From Diphasiastrum complanatum (Eukaryota; Streptophyta; Lycopodiopsida; Lycopodiales; Lycopodiaceae), in assembly GCA_029204225.1 (NCBI GenBank), contig CM055106.1, forward strand, positions 38,342,036 to 38,406,035: DNA of 64,000 nt, in the 5' to 3' direction. The first letter of the stretch is position 1. Each line of letters starts with the position of its first letter. Position numbers and translations under genes: made by a program. Shown piece by piece: positions 1 through 10,575 of the stretch. The notes under the pieces are model-generated. The model had not been told where the DNA came from and made no database searches. It was given only the letters and a program-made list of their open reading frames with translations.

Positions 1-480
1 GAAAATTGGAGATGAAAGACTTGGAACAGCTACACTATTGCCTTGGTTTGAAACTGTGGAGGCTACGACACTCACTCTACCTCACGCCAAGTAAGCATGC
101 ATATATACAAAATGCTTCAAAAATTCAGTTTAATAGATACCAAGCATGTTGGAACTCCAGCAGAAATCAGACTATCTTTACATAATACAAATGGATAAAA
201 AGATGTTGATAAAACTATCTATAGGCAACTAGTTGGTAGTCTAATCTATGCTATCATAACCAAGCCCAACATAGCATGTAGCTTCAACATGGTAAGCCAA
301 CATCTGGAGAATCCAAATCAAGACCACCTAAAGGCAGCCAAGAGGATTCTTTCATATCTGAAAAATACAACCAATTATGGACTCAAATATGCTGAAAATA
401 GCAAGTTCAACTCAATAGGATTTGCACAAACCAAGCACATCAAAATACATTATCATTTTATATGAGAAAGTACAAGCAGG
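1..480 (+). mobile_element. Ty1/copia pol fragment (RT end, RNase H scrap)
   Basis: Frame-shifted copia reverse transcriptase C-terminal region. The first 60 bases read MKDLEQLHYCLGL, the copia 'DLG.L.YFLG' block. About 210-420 reads RQLVGSLIYAI, then LKAAKRILSYLKNTTNYGLKY, the conserved end of the RT domain. Directly after this the frame jumps to TKHIKIHYHFIRE, which in intact elements lies some 150 residues further on in RNase H, so an internal deletion is present. No LTR is visible. It continues beyond the left edge. This is a dead remnant. Confidence 0.8.
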
Positions 481-539
481 TAAAGTCTCATGGCAGCCAT
501 GAAGCTTGGTCTCGAAGCAATAAAGACATTGTCGTTTGG

Positions 540-1060
540 TCTTGGTGAAGGTCTCGAGAAGGAATATTTGACTCATCTTTTGACTATGTCTCAGCCTCAA
601 TGTCTGCTCTGGTGCATCTCCTTGAGAAAAAGAAGGTGATCTGGGTCTGGGAGTCCTAGTGTTCATACTAACACCTCCATGACATGCATCTCTACAGAGC
701 AGGAACATCTCACGCATCATCAAGGCCACACACCGAGGGTCTATGTATGAAATACGTGAACGTAGTGTGACTAGAGAATCACGGAAAAGACAATGGTAGT
801 GTCCCCTGATCTCATAATAAACAAGGCATCTAAATAGGAGATGCTCCTTTGACCCCACCTCCCCCAATGTGCATATCTGACAAAGCCTATCCATGTGAGG
901 AATTCCCTGAAAGGGGCCAATCTCCACATATAGCTGGTGTGAGGAAACTCGGAACTGTCCCAATGTAGATCGGAGGCAATGTAAGAGTCCACTATCTAAG
1001 CAATGAGGTAAGATGGGACCCCAACAATAAATGTGTGTGTGTGTCTCTTTGATACTCAGA
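540..1060 (-). mobile_element. LINE C-terminal remnant
   Basis: The minus-strand reading frame contains a CQIC...KEHLLFRC..YYEIRG pattern. This Cys/His zinc-knuckle-like block is found near the C-terminus of plant LINE ORF2 proteins, after the reverse transcriptase. The reading continues upstream as IASDLHWDSSEFPHTSY. There is no RT catalytic motif here. The fragment lies just downstream of YRDC exon 2, so it could sit in a YRDC intron. Family assignment rests on this one motif and is moderate. Confidence 0.5.
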
Positions 1061-1385
1061 CCATGATCTCAAACGAGAAGTGCATATCTTCTAGTATGGT
1101 GACAATATATTGATGTTACATCTAGGTCAATACCTGAACATACCAATAAAAGTTTCCTTGGCAAGATGACTGTTCGATTTGAGAGTCAACATAAATCTTC
1201 ATGAGTAGAAGTGGCTGCTAGGTTGAAAATACAAGAAAAAACATAAAGAGCTTGGTTTAAACATGTCTCAATTTTCAAATCAATCTCTTAAACCCTGGTC
1301 ATACTTGGACTGCTGTCAGATTTCTCATTGAAAATTAAGTTTTGACTAATGCTAACATGTGGAACTGATTCAGAGGGAATCTGAC

Positions 1386-1989
1386 CGCGCTGTAGTATAA
1401 CGGTCACCGGCCCAGGAAGCAGCTCCCTCAAAAGACCCTCAGGCAGATATGAGGTGGTTCCATAGCTTTTAATATCATCCACATCAGCAACACACACTGC
1501 CAATGGACTAGTAACATTGCGCCCTTTGATTGCATATATCCGCTGGATTGCTGTAGCAGAGCTGAAATGGGCACCACACACTAAACCCTGAACATCTAGA
1601 AAATCAGCATCTAAAAAAAGAAAAGCAAGTTTTTTTATAAACTTACAGGGGTCTGTTGCGTACCAAGCATCACATGCCAATCCATAAAGAGTGTCAGTAG
1701 GCAAGGCAATCACTTGGCCATTTCTGAGAGCAGATGCTGCCTCTATCGCATGGGCCTCCACAGCCGGTAGTACAACAGCCGTTGATTCAACCCCTTTGCA
1801 ACTATTTGAAAGCATAGTGTCAGCCCAATTGGGTGCAGAACTGGAATCACTTGAGAAAGCTTTTAGTTGGAATGTTTCAGAACGCATTGTCCTCAACCTC
1901 ACCACTGCAGCGCGCAAACAACAAGAGGGTAGAGGAGGAAATTTTGCAGCAGCTGAGCATATTGCTGTCCTCAACTGCTGGCATTGCAT
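1386..1989 (-). CDS. YRDC: YRDC/Sua5-type threonylcarbamoyl-AMP synthase, 5' part (two exons)
   Basis: Family role: uses threonine, bicarbonate and ATP to form threonylcarbamoyl-AMP, the donor for t6A37 on ANN-decoding tRNAs. Exon 1 is 1989-1664. It encodes about 55 residues rich in Ala, Ser, Arg and Cys, typical of an organelle transit peptide, then the YrdC start with the hallmark ALPTDTLYGLACDA. Intron 1562-1663 (102 bp) has a weak GTACGC donor and a TTTCAG acceptor. Splicing gives CDACSATAIQRIYAIKGR, collinear with plant homologues. Exon 2 runs through SPLAVC and LLPGPVTVILQRG. A GT at 1385-1384 is the likely next donor, because the frame to about 1288 stops resembling the family. The remaining YrdC fold (the VGVRVP and SANLSG region) is not seen and should lie left of the window or beyond the LINE scrap. 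It could be a 3'-truncated pseudogene, but the visible exons are intact. Confidence 0.85.
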
Positions 1990-2103
1990 CCTAATTGACT
2001 GGGACTACCATCAATAACCTTATGCAGCCGAGTGAAAATTTGAGGAGAGAAAAGAGCCTAATGAGCTGTGTCTTCTCTTCTCTCAGGCATCCGGGATTTA
2101 ATA

Positions 2104-2225
2104 GCAAGTTAGGGTTAGGTTTAAGATTAAGTTTTGTGTGTGTCCAAAGAGGTTTCCATGAAAGCTTAATAGCAGGTTAGGGTTAAGGTTAGAATTAGGG
2201 CTGAATGAGGTGTTTTAGGTTTTGG
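2104..2225. repeat. Degenerate telomere-like repeats (TTAGGG/TTTAGGG variants)
   Basis: About 120 bp contain several GTTAGGGTTAGG, GTTAGGGTTAAGG and ATTAGGGCT units interspersed with other sequence. They lie 115-235 bp upstream of the YRDC start codon. They may be an interstitial telomeric patch or a cluster of promoter telo-boxes (AACCCTAA on the gene's strand). Confidence 0.5.
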
Positions 2226-4315
2226 GTGCTGCCCAAATCAATAATTTTATTGATCCATTGGGATAAAAGGGTTTCTTAGAGTGACTCACATGAAGTGGCG
2301 AGAGCCCTCTACCCCGTGAAAGGGTTTGTCGAGGTGCCCTATTTGTGCCTTGTGCACGTTGCCTAGCATATTGAGTTGCACGAGAAACTCAATGGAATCT
2401 GGACCAATGGCACGAAAAAGATTCAAATGCCAATCGAGTTCCAGCCTTCCTACCTAACACTTAACAATCAAATTTGAAAGAGGAATGGTCCTTGCTCGTC
2501 ATCTCACTTGGCAATTCCTAAAAGTTGGGTGGCAAGATAAGGACATCACATGCAATGGAGTTGGCACTAGTCTCAAACAATCCTTAGACTGGGTTTGGAG
2601 AGCTAAAGGTAGATGCAGGCCTACAAATGCAGTCCCTCACCCTTTGTATGAAGTGCAAGGACAATGTGGTTCGAAGGTTTCAACATGTGAATTCAAGGCT
2701 TGCAGGAGGTTCTTGCAATCAATTGCAACATGCATTCAGCTCAAACCGATGGAGAAGCCTTGGCAATGATGAAGATATTATGTTTGCAACTCTCAAGTAG
2801 CCTCTACCCTTGGATGAAGGGGGGCATTGCACTCAAACTCATGATTGGATCTACGTTTTTCCTCCCAAACATGCCCTTTGGCGAGGCAGCTTGGGCCCCA
2901 CCCTCATCCAAGGTGATGGAGGCCTTGAGGGATGGGAATTGTGCCCTAGTCGTGCTCTCAAGGGCTCCATCACCTTTGGATGAATCTGCCATACTGCCAT
3001 ACAAGGAAACAATGCTCATCCCAAACACAAGATCAACCAACATTTGAGACACACTTATTGCTAGCAAGCTTAGAGGAAGCACCCCACTTGTGGTAATTAA
3101 TTTAAATTAGTGTGAACTAAAAGGGTGGATAGTTGTTACGTTGCCTACAATAGCATGATAATTTCTATTGTGAAGAAATGGAGCCAAAAGCTCACTTCCA
3201 ACATTTGGTCTAGAATAGAGGACCAGACATGCTATGACATAGCTTGCAACTAGCGTGGCACCAGGCAAGTTACATCGTAACATGTCGTTGATGTGGCACT
3301 TATGAAACTACTCTCTAAATATAGACCATGAACTTGATATGGAAATCTCTGTTGGAAGAAGGAAAGAATGCCTAGATAGTAAAGAACTGCATTCGATAGA
3401 TGCTACTATTGGGCTCTGTAGAATGATCCTTTCTTCAACGTATGGCTAGTGCGTCTATCAAATTTGAACAATAATATTGCGACAGTTGTTAAGTTCGATT
3501 CTACTTAATTTTAACTTTGAAATCATCATAATCTTTGAGATTGATTTTGTAGACAAACATAAATAGAGATAATATTGCTATGTAGGACTATTCGATAGCT
3601 CAAACAAAATTGTAAGAGAACATAATCAGATTACAGAAGAACAGAGAAGCATACATTTATTTTGAGGTAATATTGAATGCAATAAAACTGTATGATTAAT
3701 TCAGTAAGTAGCATGTACAAATCGGATGAATACCGAGCATAAGACAATGCGGATGCGACCTTGTCCTCTAAACTAGCTCTGAATCTCTGATCATCTCTAT
3801 GTGATGCACTTCTGCTAATTAGCAGCGCTTCAGCAATACTACTACTTCTAACTTGAGAAAATGATAAGCTATTTATAATAGTTACGAATGTCGCATGGGC
3901 TTATCCGATGACTGTTAAAGACAACTATTTGGTCGTTGATCGCAATTCGCACTTAGCCATATTGAGCTGTCACTTATTCAATTAAGTTACACAGTAATTA
4001 CTTGCTAACAATGGTTAAGGCAAGTCATTAGCTTCATGTGGTAACATGTGTTGGATTTCAATGCTCAGCCTTAAATCCTTTTGTTAATGAGCATCTTGAA
4101 AATCCGTTCAAAACAGAGATTTTTCCTACCCTGGGTCGGTTTGGATTTTTTTCGACCCTTCACTAAATTATGCGGGCTTGTTTGACCCTAGATCGGATCG
4201 GATTGGGTCTAAAAAAAATTAGACCCCGAAAAATTCAACCCTTAGTATATTTCTCGACCCAGTGTAAATTTTTTGATCCTTTGTATAAAATCTAACCCTA
4301 TGTACTTTTTGATAT
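2226..4315. other. Unrecognised intergenic DNA
   Basis: Short open frames at 2485-3047 on either strand show no family motif, and I see no LTR, PBS or TIR. The last 220 bases (about 4100-4315) are odd. They carry many GGGTC/GACCC motifs around A/T runs, including the short inverted pair GGGTCTAA and TTAGACCC near 4205-4226. Confidence 0.4.
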
Positions 4316-4737
4316 TGTTGGTCAGAAATCCGACCCAACGACTTCGCGTCGACAGTTCGCCTATTTTGTACATGTATTTACAGTTACAAGGCAATTGCAA
4401 TTAATATAGTAAGATAGCATTCAATGCGAGTTAGTTATAGATATTTTCAGTATCGAATCCTAGAATCTTCATCAAAAAACTTCTTCTGATATTCCAAGTC
4501 TAATAATTCATTAATCTGTGTCAACGTTATCATGCTCAACAAGCTGAAGTTATAACTTCATGCAATTGTACTCATTGTTGATAATAATCAGAGTACGATT
4601 TGTCCTACTGATGTTATTGGTCATTGATCATTTGTTTGAATCCATCATCTGAACTATTTTGCTGCTAACTATGGCGTTTTCAATCTACGCATCTAGCTCG
4701 CTCCCAGCTTCCGCACAAACCCAACTGATTTTTGACA
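4316..4737 (+). repeat. Putative copia 5' LTR
   Basis: Begins TGTTGGTCAG and ends TTTTTGACA, directly followed by a copia primer-binding site. The terminal TG..CA, the size (422 bp) and the gag frame 140 bp downstream support an LTR. No partner LTR is present for comparison, so the start is a best guess. Confidence 0.55.
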
Positions 4738-4751
4738 TGGTATCAGAGCGG
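4738..4751 (+). other. Copia primer-binding site
   Basis: TGGTATCAGAGCGG, the usual copia PBS complementary to initiator Met tRNA, abutting the LTR end. Confidence 0.8.
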
Positions 4752-4878
4752 GGATCCAAGTAATATGCTTCTCATTGCAAATTATTAGTCTTGTTTCTAT
4801 CAAGACAACGAACTAGAAAGGGCGCAGCCAACAATATTCCAAAATTGTTGTTACTACCAACGATCTTGCTCAGCCATA

Positions 4879-6080
4879 ATGGATCCGTCTTCTCTAATCG
4901 AAAGGCTTGATGGAGGGAACTATTATCTCTGGAAGTTCAAAACGAAAGTCATGCTATTAGCCAAGGAATTGTGGGACATTGTTGACAGCACAAAACTCAA
5001 GCCAGAGTGTGAAGTAGCTACTATCACCAAGTGGAGACTGAAAGATGGCAAAGCTTTTGCATGATCACTCTCAACATGAAAGACACCCAAATCAGTCACA
5101 TAAGAGCTGCTCAAACTGCTAAGAATGCATGGGACATCCTAGCGACCCTCTACGATATCAGAGACCTCAACTCCAAACTCCATTTGAGGAAGAAATATTT
5201 CTCTCTGAGAATGTTTGAAGCAGTAAGTGTTTCAAGTCATCTCAACACTTTCTAAAATCTGATGGAGCAAATGATTGCAACTGGCTCATAAATACAAGAC
5301 TCTAATGCTGTTATGACTCTATTATCGAGTCTGCCTGAAACCTATGAAAACTGGGTCATGGCAATTTCGATCTAGGAGCATCTAACTTTATCAAGAGTAA
5401 TCTCATTACATCTACAAGAAGAAATCAGAAGATCAGCTTCCTCCTCAAGCTCAAGATCGGATCCACAAGCACTATATTCAAAAAATCAGAAGTTCAGATT
5501 AAAAAAGAAGAGTAATATGCAGCCAGGTTCGAATTCTGGCTCTGGGTCAAATTTTGACTCGAGATCGAGTTCGAACTCTTCATCCTTCCAACCAAAGCAG
5601 AAACTATTCTACAGATATTGCAAAAAACTGGACATGAAATCAAGGATTGCAAAACTTTGAAATATAATAATGAAAAGAAGAAGCACATAGTGCTTCAACC
5701 AATTGACCCAGCAGCAAGAGGAAGATGAAGCAGCTTTTATGACCAAGGTCGGAGAACATTAGGATATCGATTCTTGGTATCTTGACTCTGGAGCAACACA
5801 ACGCATGACTCACCACAAAGACTGGTTCAAGGACTACGAATTATACACCCACTCTCGAGTTGTGCAACTTGGAGACAACTCATCTCACACAATCCAGGGT
5901 GAAGGAACAGATAGGGTTGAATTTCAGAAGGGTGAAGTCCCAAGTTGTTGTCCAATGTTCTCCACGTTCCAAATCTGACCAAGAATCTGCTCTGAGTTAG
6001 GAGAATCACTAAGTCAGGTCGGAGGGTCAAATTTGACACAAATGGCTGCACAATCTTTGACAAGGTTATGTCCTAGAAGG
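4879..6080 (+). mobile_element. Copia gag and protease, broken
   Basis: Starts ATGGATCCGTCTTC with the gag N-terminus (LIERLDGGNYYLWKFK, a UBN2/DUF4219-like block). It continues through several stops and frame changes: a central gag block with AWDILATLYD and LRKKYFSLRM, then a Ser-rich linker and a decayed zinc-knuckle area. Near 5770 it reads SWYLDSGATQRMTHH, the aspartic protease active site (DSGAT) of copia elements. The body ends about 6080, where an oppositely oriented copia begins. Integrase, RT and 3' LTR are missing. Confidence 0.8.
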
Positions 6081-6084
6081 ATTT

Positions 6085-8900
6085 TTCATTTCCTTTGATA
6101 GGATCTTTACAACATGCTCATTAGGAGTACCTATACTCTTTCAATTTTCCATATGAAACTTTTTAAGCATAGAAAGAGTATATCTAGATTGACTAGTAAA
6201 TGCTTGATCTTGCCATAGATCTATTTCTAGGCCTAAGATGTAGTGAAGCTCACCTAGATCTTGCATCTTAAATTCACTACCTGGTGCACTTTTTATCTCA
6301 TCAACAAGTTTCATGCAACTTCCACTCAAGATAATATCATCTACACAAACGATGAGAATGAAAGATACATGTTTACAAACTTTATGTACAAAGAGGGATC
6401 ATATGCACTTATATTTAATCCAACCGAGAAAAGATATGAGTTTAGCCTTGCATACCAAGACCTTGGAGCCTATTTAAGCCCATACAAGCTTTTGAATAAG
6501 AGAAAAACCTTGGATTCTTCACCTTCTTTGATAAAGCCCTTAGGTTGCTCTATATAAATTTCTTTCTCAAGAAAGCATTGAGGAAGGCATTAGAAATTTC
6601 AAGTTGGTGCCATATTGATGATTATTGGTGGATCCTTTGATGAGTAGGCACTCTCACACGTGCCAAATCAGCTGAGTAAGCATCAGCTCTTGTGTATATA
6701 TGGTGGCTCATTTGGCCATAATTGACAAGAAAGCTAAATCTTGGTTTTGGTGCATTTCTTGAGTAATCTCTCCATTTGTCTTGTGATTTTATGCTTCTAA
6801 TGGTTTCTAAGCTTAGTGTACTTCATTATTTGCTGGTAGTCTGTACTTTGACAGGTTTTCACACGTGTGAAACTAGCAAGTACAAGTTTTGATCAATAAT
6901 GATTGTTCTTGTTAGATTTATTCATCTAGATTTGATCTAAATGCTATCTAATCTTGTGTAGATTGATAGGTTGATCTAATCTAACATCCAATCACACTTG
7001 TGGATCTGATTCAGATCTATTCTTGGTCCATTTTGCTGTACTTTCACACTCTCTCATAGATCTTCTTGGTGTAATTGCTTGAAGATCCTCCTCCTCAAGC
7101 CTTGACCCCACCACATCTTGAGTGGCATCAAGATTGATGAATCTCCATGAGTTAACTTGATCTCGGCCCCATCCAAGTTTATCTTTTGATTTTCATGGGA
7201 GATCCCATCACTACTTACAAGAATATTGTTAGTAGAGGGAACAAAGATTCTATATGCTTTCTTGGTTGATGAAAATCCAATCATCACTCCTTTGATAGAA
7301 ATAGGATCATCTTTTTTCCTAGTGTCTAAAGGCACATGCACAAAGTGAATACAACCAAAGATCCTAAGGCGATCTACCTTAGGCTTTTCCTTATACAACA
7401 TCTCATATGGTGATCTTCCTTCTAGAGCAAGATTTGGAACTCTATTACAAAGATAATTGGCACACGAAATTGCTTCTCCCCAAAAGTCTTTTGGAAGAGA
7501 TGCCTCTATTCTAAGTGCTTTTGCACATTCACATAGAGTTCTTATTTTTCTTTCAGCAACCTCATTTTGTTGGGGGGAATAAGCACAAGTAAACTCTCCT
7601 CTCACTCCCTCTTGCTCATAAAAGTCATTAAACTTGTTGGAGGTTTACTCTCCACCACCATCACATCTCAAAGCTTTCAAATTACAAGAGAATTGCTTTT
7701 CAGCTAAAGCTTTGAATTTAAGGAAGACATCAAACACCATAGACTTGGAAGGCAAGAGATACACCCAAGAAAATATTGTATGATCATCAATAAAAGTAAC
7801 AAAGCATGTAGCTCCTCCTTTGCTTTTGGAAGACGAAAAGTGAACATTCGAGTGCAGTAGCTCAAAAGGATGATGAGACTTTATGTTGGATCTTGGAAAA
7901 GGCCTCCTATGAGATTTGGCAAATAGCACAAGCTTCACAAGGTTGAAGCTCCTTTTCAATCCAATAGCCAGCATCACAAATGTTAGCACTCTCACTAGAA
8001 TCTACTTTGTACAACCTCCCAAATCTAGATCCACTAACAATCACTTCATCCTCTCTCTTGATTATACATGTGTCAACATCAAATTTGACATCTAAATCAA
8101 TGTCAACCATTGTCCAACACTAATGAGATTTTTTGTTAGCTTGGGTACATAAGAACATCATTGAGACACAAAGTTTTTGATGCTACACTCAATGGAATAC
8201 ATCATATTTCCTCAATCTTACACTCAACATCATTTGATGTATAGATTGACCCTTTAGTTTCCTCATAAGGCATGAGACTAGTGAAGGAATTTTTGGAACT
8301 TGACATAAGAAGTAGAAAAACTTGACATTATTCCTCCCTATCACTCTCATTACCCTCACTCTCTTTCTCATTAGTAAGGTTATCTTGCTTGAATTACTTT
8401 TTTTTCTTGAAGCAATTTGAGGGCCTTTCTTGCCTCAAAAAAAACACTTGATCTTCTTCTTCTTCCCACTAGATGTTGTAGCTTGAGAGGAATGGTCCTC
8501 ATCTCCATCTTTGTCTTTGTCTTTGTCCTTCTTGAAATTTTGTTGTCCTTTGCTCCCCCCCTTTGGCTTGTCCTTGGTGAATAGTGCTTTGTCCGGGCCA
8601 CCATCCTTCAATGAAAGTTTGTTGGTCCTCAATAACTTGTTCTCTTGACTACACTCTTCAACAATAATGACTCCTTGAAGTGCCTCCAAGCTCCTTTTTG
8701 ATTGCATAGGATTGGACAATATTGTCAAATTCATCTTTCAATCCATTAAGGATTACTTGCACTAACTCACTTTGATTAAGATGGTCTCATATTCATGCAA
8801 GCTCTCTATGAAGATCTTTCACTCTCATGACTCTCGTCACTCTTTTGATAGCTTTGAAAGACATCTCTCTTCAAAAAACTGTGTGTGGACTCAATCACTC
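6085..8900 (-). mobile_element. Ty1/copia element body, antisense to its left neighbour, decayed
   Basis: Read on the minus strand from the right. About 8900-8400 is a gag tail with a Lys/Asp-rich linker. About 8110-7920 is the GAG-pre-integrase block. 7995-7640 is the integrase core (FVTFIDDHTIFSWVYLL, LRCDGGGE). 7605-7054 is the integrase C-terminus (YSPQQNEVAERK, CANYLCNRVPN, RIFGCIHFVHVP). 6595-6141 is RT (AFLEKEIYIEQPKGF, SLYGLK, a damaged V.DDI, MQDLGELHYILGLEI). About 450 bp at 6600-7050 show no copia coding sequence and probably are an insertion or replacement in RT. Stops and frameshifts are frequent, and no LTRs or PBS were found. Confidence 0.85.
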
Positions 8901-10301
8901 ACACACTCATCATAGCTCGAGATCCAGTTGGACCACCCTCCTACCACCTCCTACAATGATTGGACCACTTACATGCCACCTCTGACATTGATTGGACCAT
9001 TTTGGTGCATCTCTTACTATGATTGGTCCAAATTGACAAATGAGATTATGAGGTGCAATGTGAGTAAGCAACTTACACTATCACGAGCTAATCCAAGTCT
9101 AAATTTGGCCTAATCACTTATTTACAAGTGTACAATGGGTGGCTTTTGCATAGAACCCCCAAAACTCAAGATAGATGTCTTTTACAATTCTCACAATCTA
9201 GCATCTTTATGAAGGATGAATCTAATTGAAAAAACTTGAGAATGTTGTGTTATGTCATCAATTTACTGTCATCTAGAACTAATCTCAACTCAACAATCTG
9301 TGTTGAATTGTCATCTAAGAATGATAAAAATAAAATGAAAAAGTATTAACATTGATCAAAATTCTATCTTGGATCCTGTGAACCTTTTGATACACATCAT
9401 CATCCTTATCTAGGATCCATCCTTACTCAAGCTATCAGCATGTTATAAAAGAATCCTATTTAGATCTAATAAATCTGCATCATCCATCTATGTTGACTGT
9501 AATATGACTACATAAACTCATATTCGTTGACATGTCATGCTTCCACATTACAATACATGGATTTTGAATAATCATTTTGAAAAGAAATATCTACAAGTTC
9601 AACCTTGTATATCATATGAAATTTTTCCATTCATATCATATTAAAATATAATCAGGCTTGAAGGATTTACTTTACCAGCAATATTGATAATTCGCTAGCC
9701 ACATTTTGTCGGGAGATGATCTCTAAAGGAAATTGTAGAAAATGTGGAACATCTTTGAATTGTGCTAAAAATATCAAGTAAAGAAAATATGGTGAAATGT
9801 TTGACCACCTCATGTGATTAGTTGTTGAGGGAAAACACAAAAATTATGATAATAAGTTATTCTTGAACTTTTTATTCTAATCAAATCACTTGAAGTCGTG
9901 ATTATGTCCTAAAATTTAATATTTCAAAATTTGAAAACTTGAAATTAATCTAAATTTTTTCTAATCAATAATTGTTCATGATCACATTTGTACATTAAAA
10001 ACAAATTTGGAAAGAAAAAAAAAAAAAAAAAGGGTGGGAGGACAAAGTTGCTTATGTTCTTTTTTCTCCTACATAATTGTAAATTTCAACAAAGTAAACC
10101 TTTTAAAAAAAAAAATTAATAGTATTTATGAATTTAATGTTCTAGCTTTTGGCATTTAGAAGGAAAATTCAACTTCTAAAAAAATCGGTGCCTAGGTCAT
10201 TTCTCTCTTTTTTGGGTCAATGTGTTTAATATCATGGTTATGCTTATCTATCTTTTTATGTTTTTGGGACCATGCTTATGGGAGTGCATAGGATAGATCT
10301 T
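8901..10301. other. AT-rich intergenic DNA, nothing recognised
   Basis: No coding motif or element boundary is seen. An A-rich run lies near 10013-10031. Confidence 0.5.
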
Positions 10302-10575
10302 GAGGTTTAAGGTCTCTAGTGTATTAGCATAATAGAATTGCTTGTGGTTTTTTCATGACATGATTGTAGATTAGATTATGGGATCTCATGTCGTAGCTTA
10401 AGTGTGTGGTGTGGTACTGTAGATGCACGGGGTAGAGCTTGAGGTTTAAGGTCTCTAGTGTATTAGCATTCTAGAATTGCTTGTGTTTTCACATGACATG
10501 ATTGTAGAATAGATTATGTGATCTCGTGTGGTAGCTTAAGTGTGTGGAATGAATGTGGTGTGGTAGAGAGAGTTA
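10302..10575. repeat. 139-bp tandem duplication, diverged
   Basis: Two head-to-tail copies, starting at 10302 and 10441. Both carry GAGGTTTAAGGTCTCTAGTG, TGACATGATTGTAGA and GTAGCTTAAGTGTGTGG. There are scattered substitutions and small indels. Confidence 0.8.

Noticed and set aside
1691-2017. 108-codon plus-strand open frame
   Set aside because: Antisense shadow of YRDC exon 1.
2485-3082. Open frames on both strands in the YRDC upstream region
   Set aside because: No motif and no consistent frame; overlapping open frames on both strands suggest chance.
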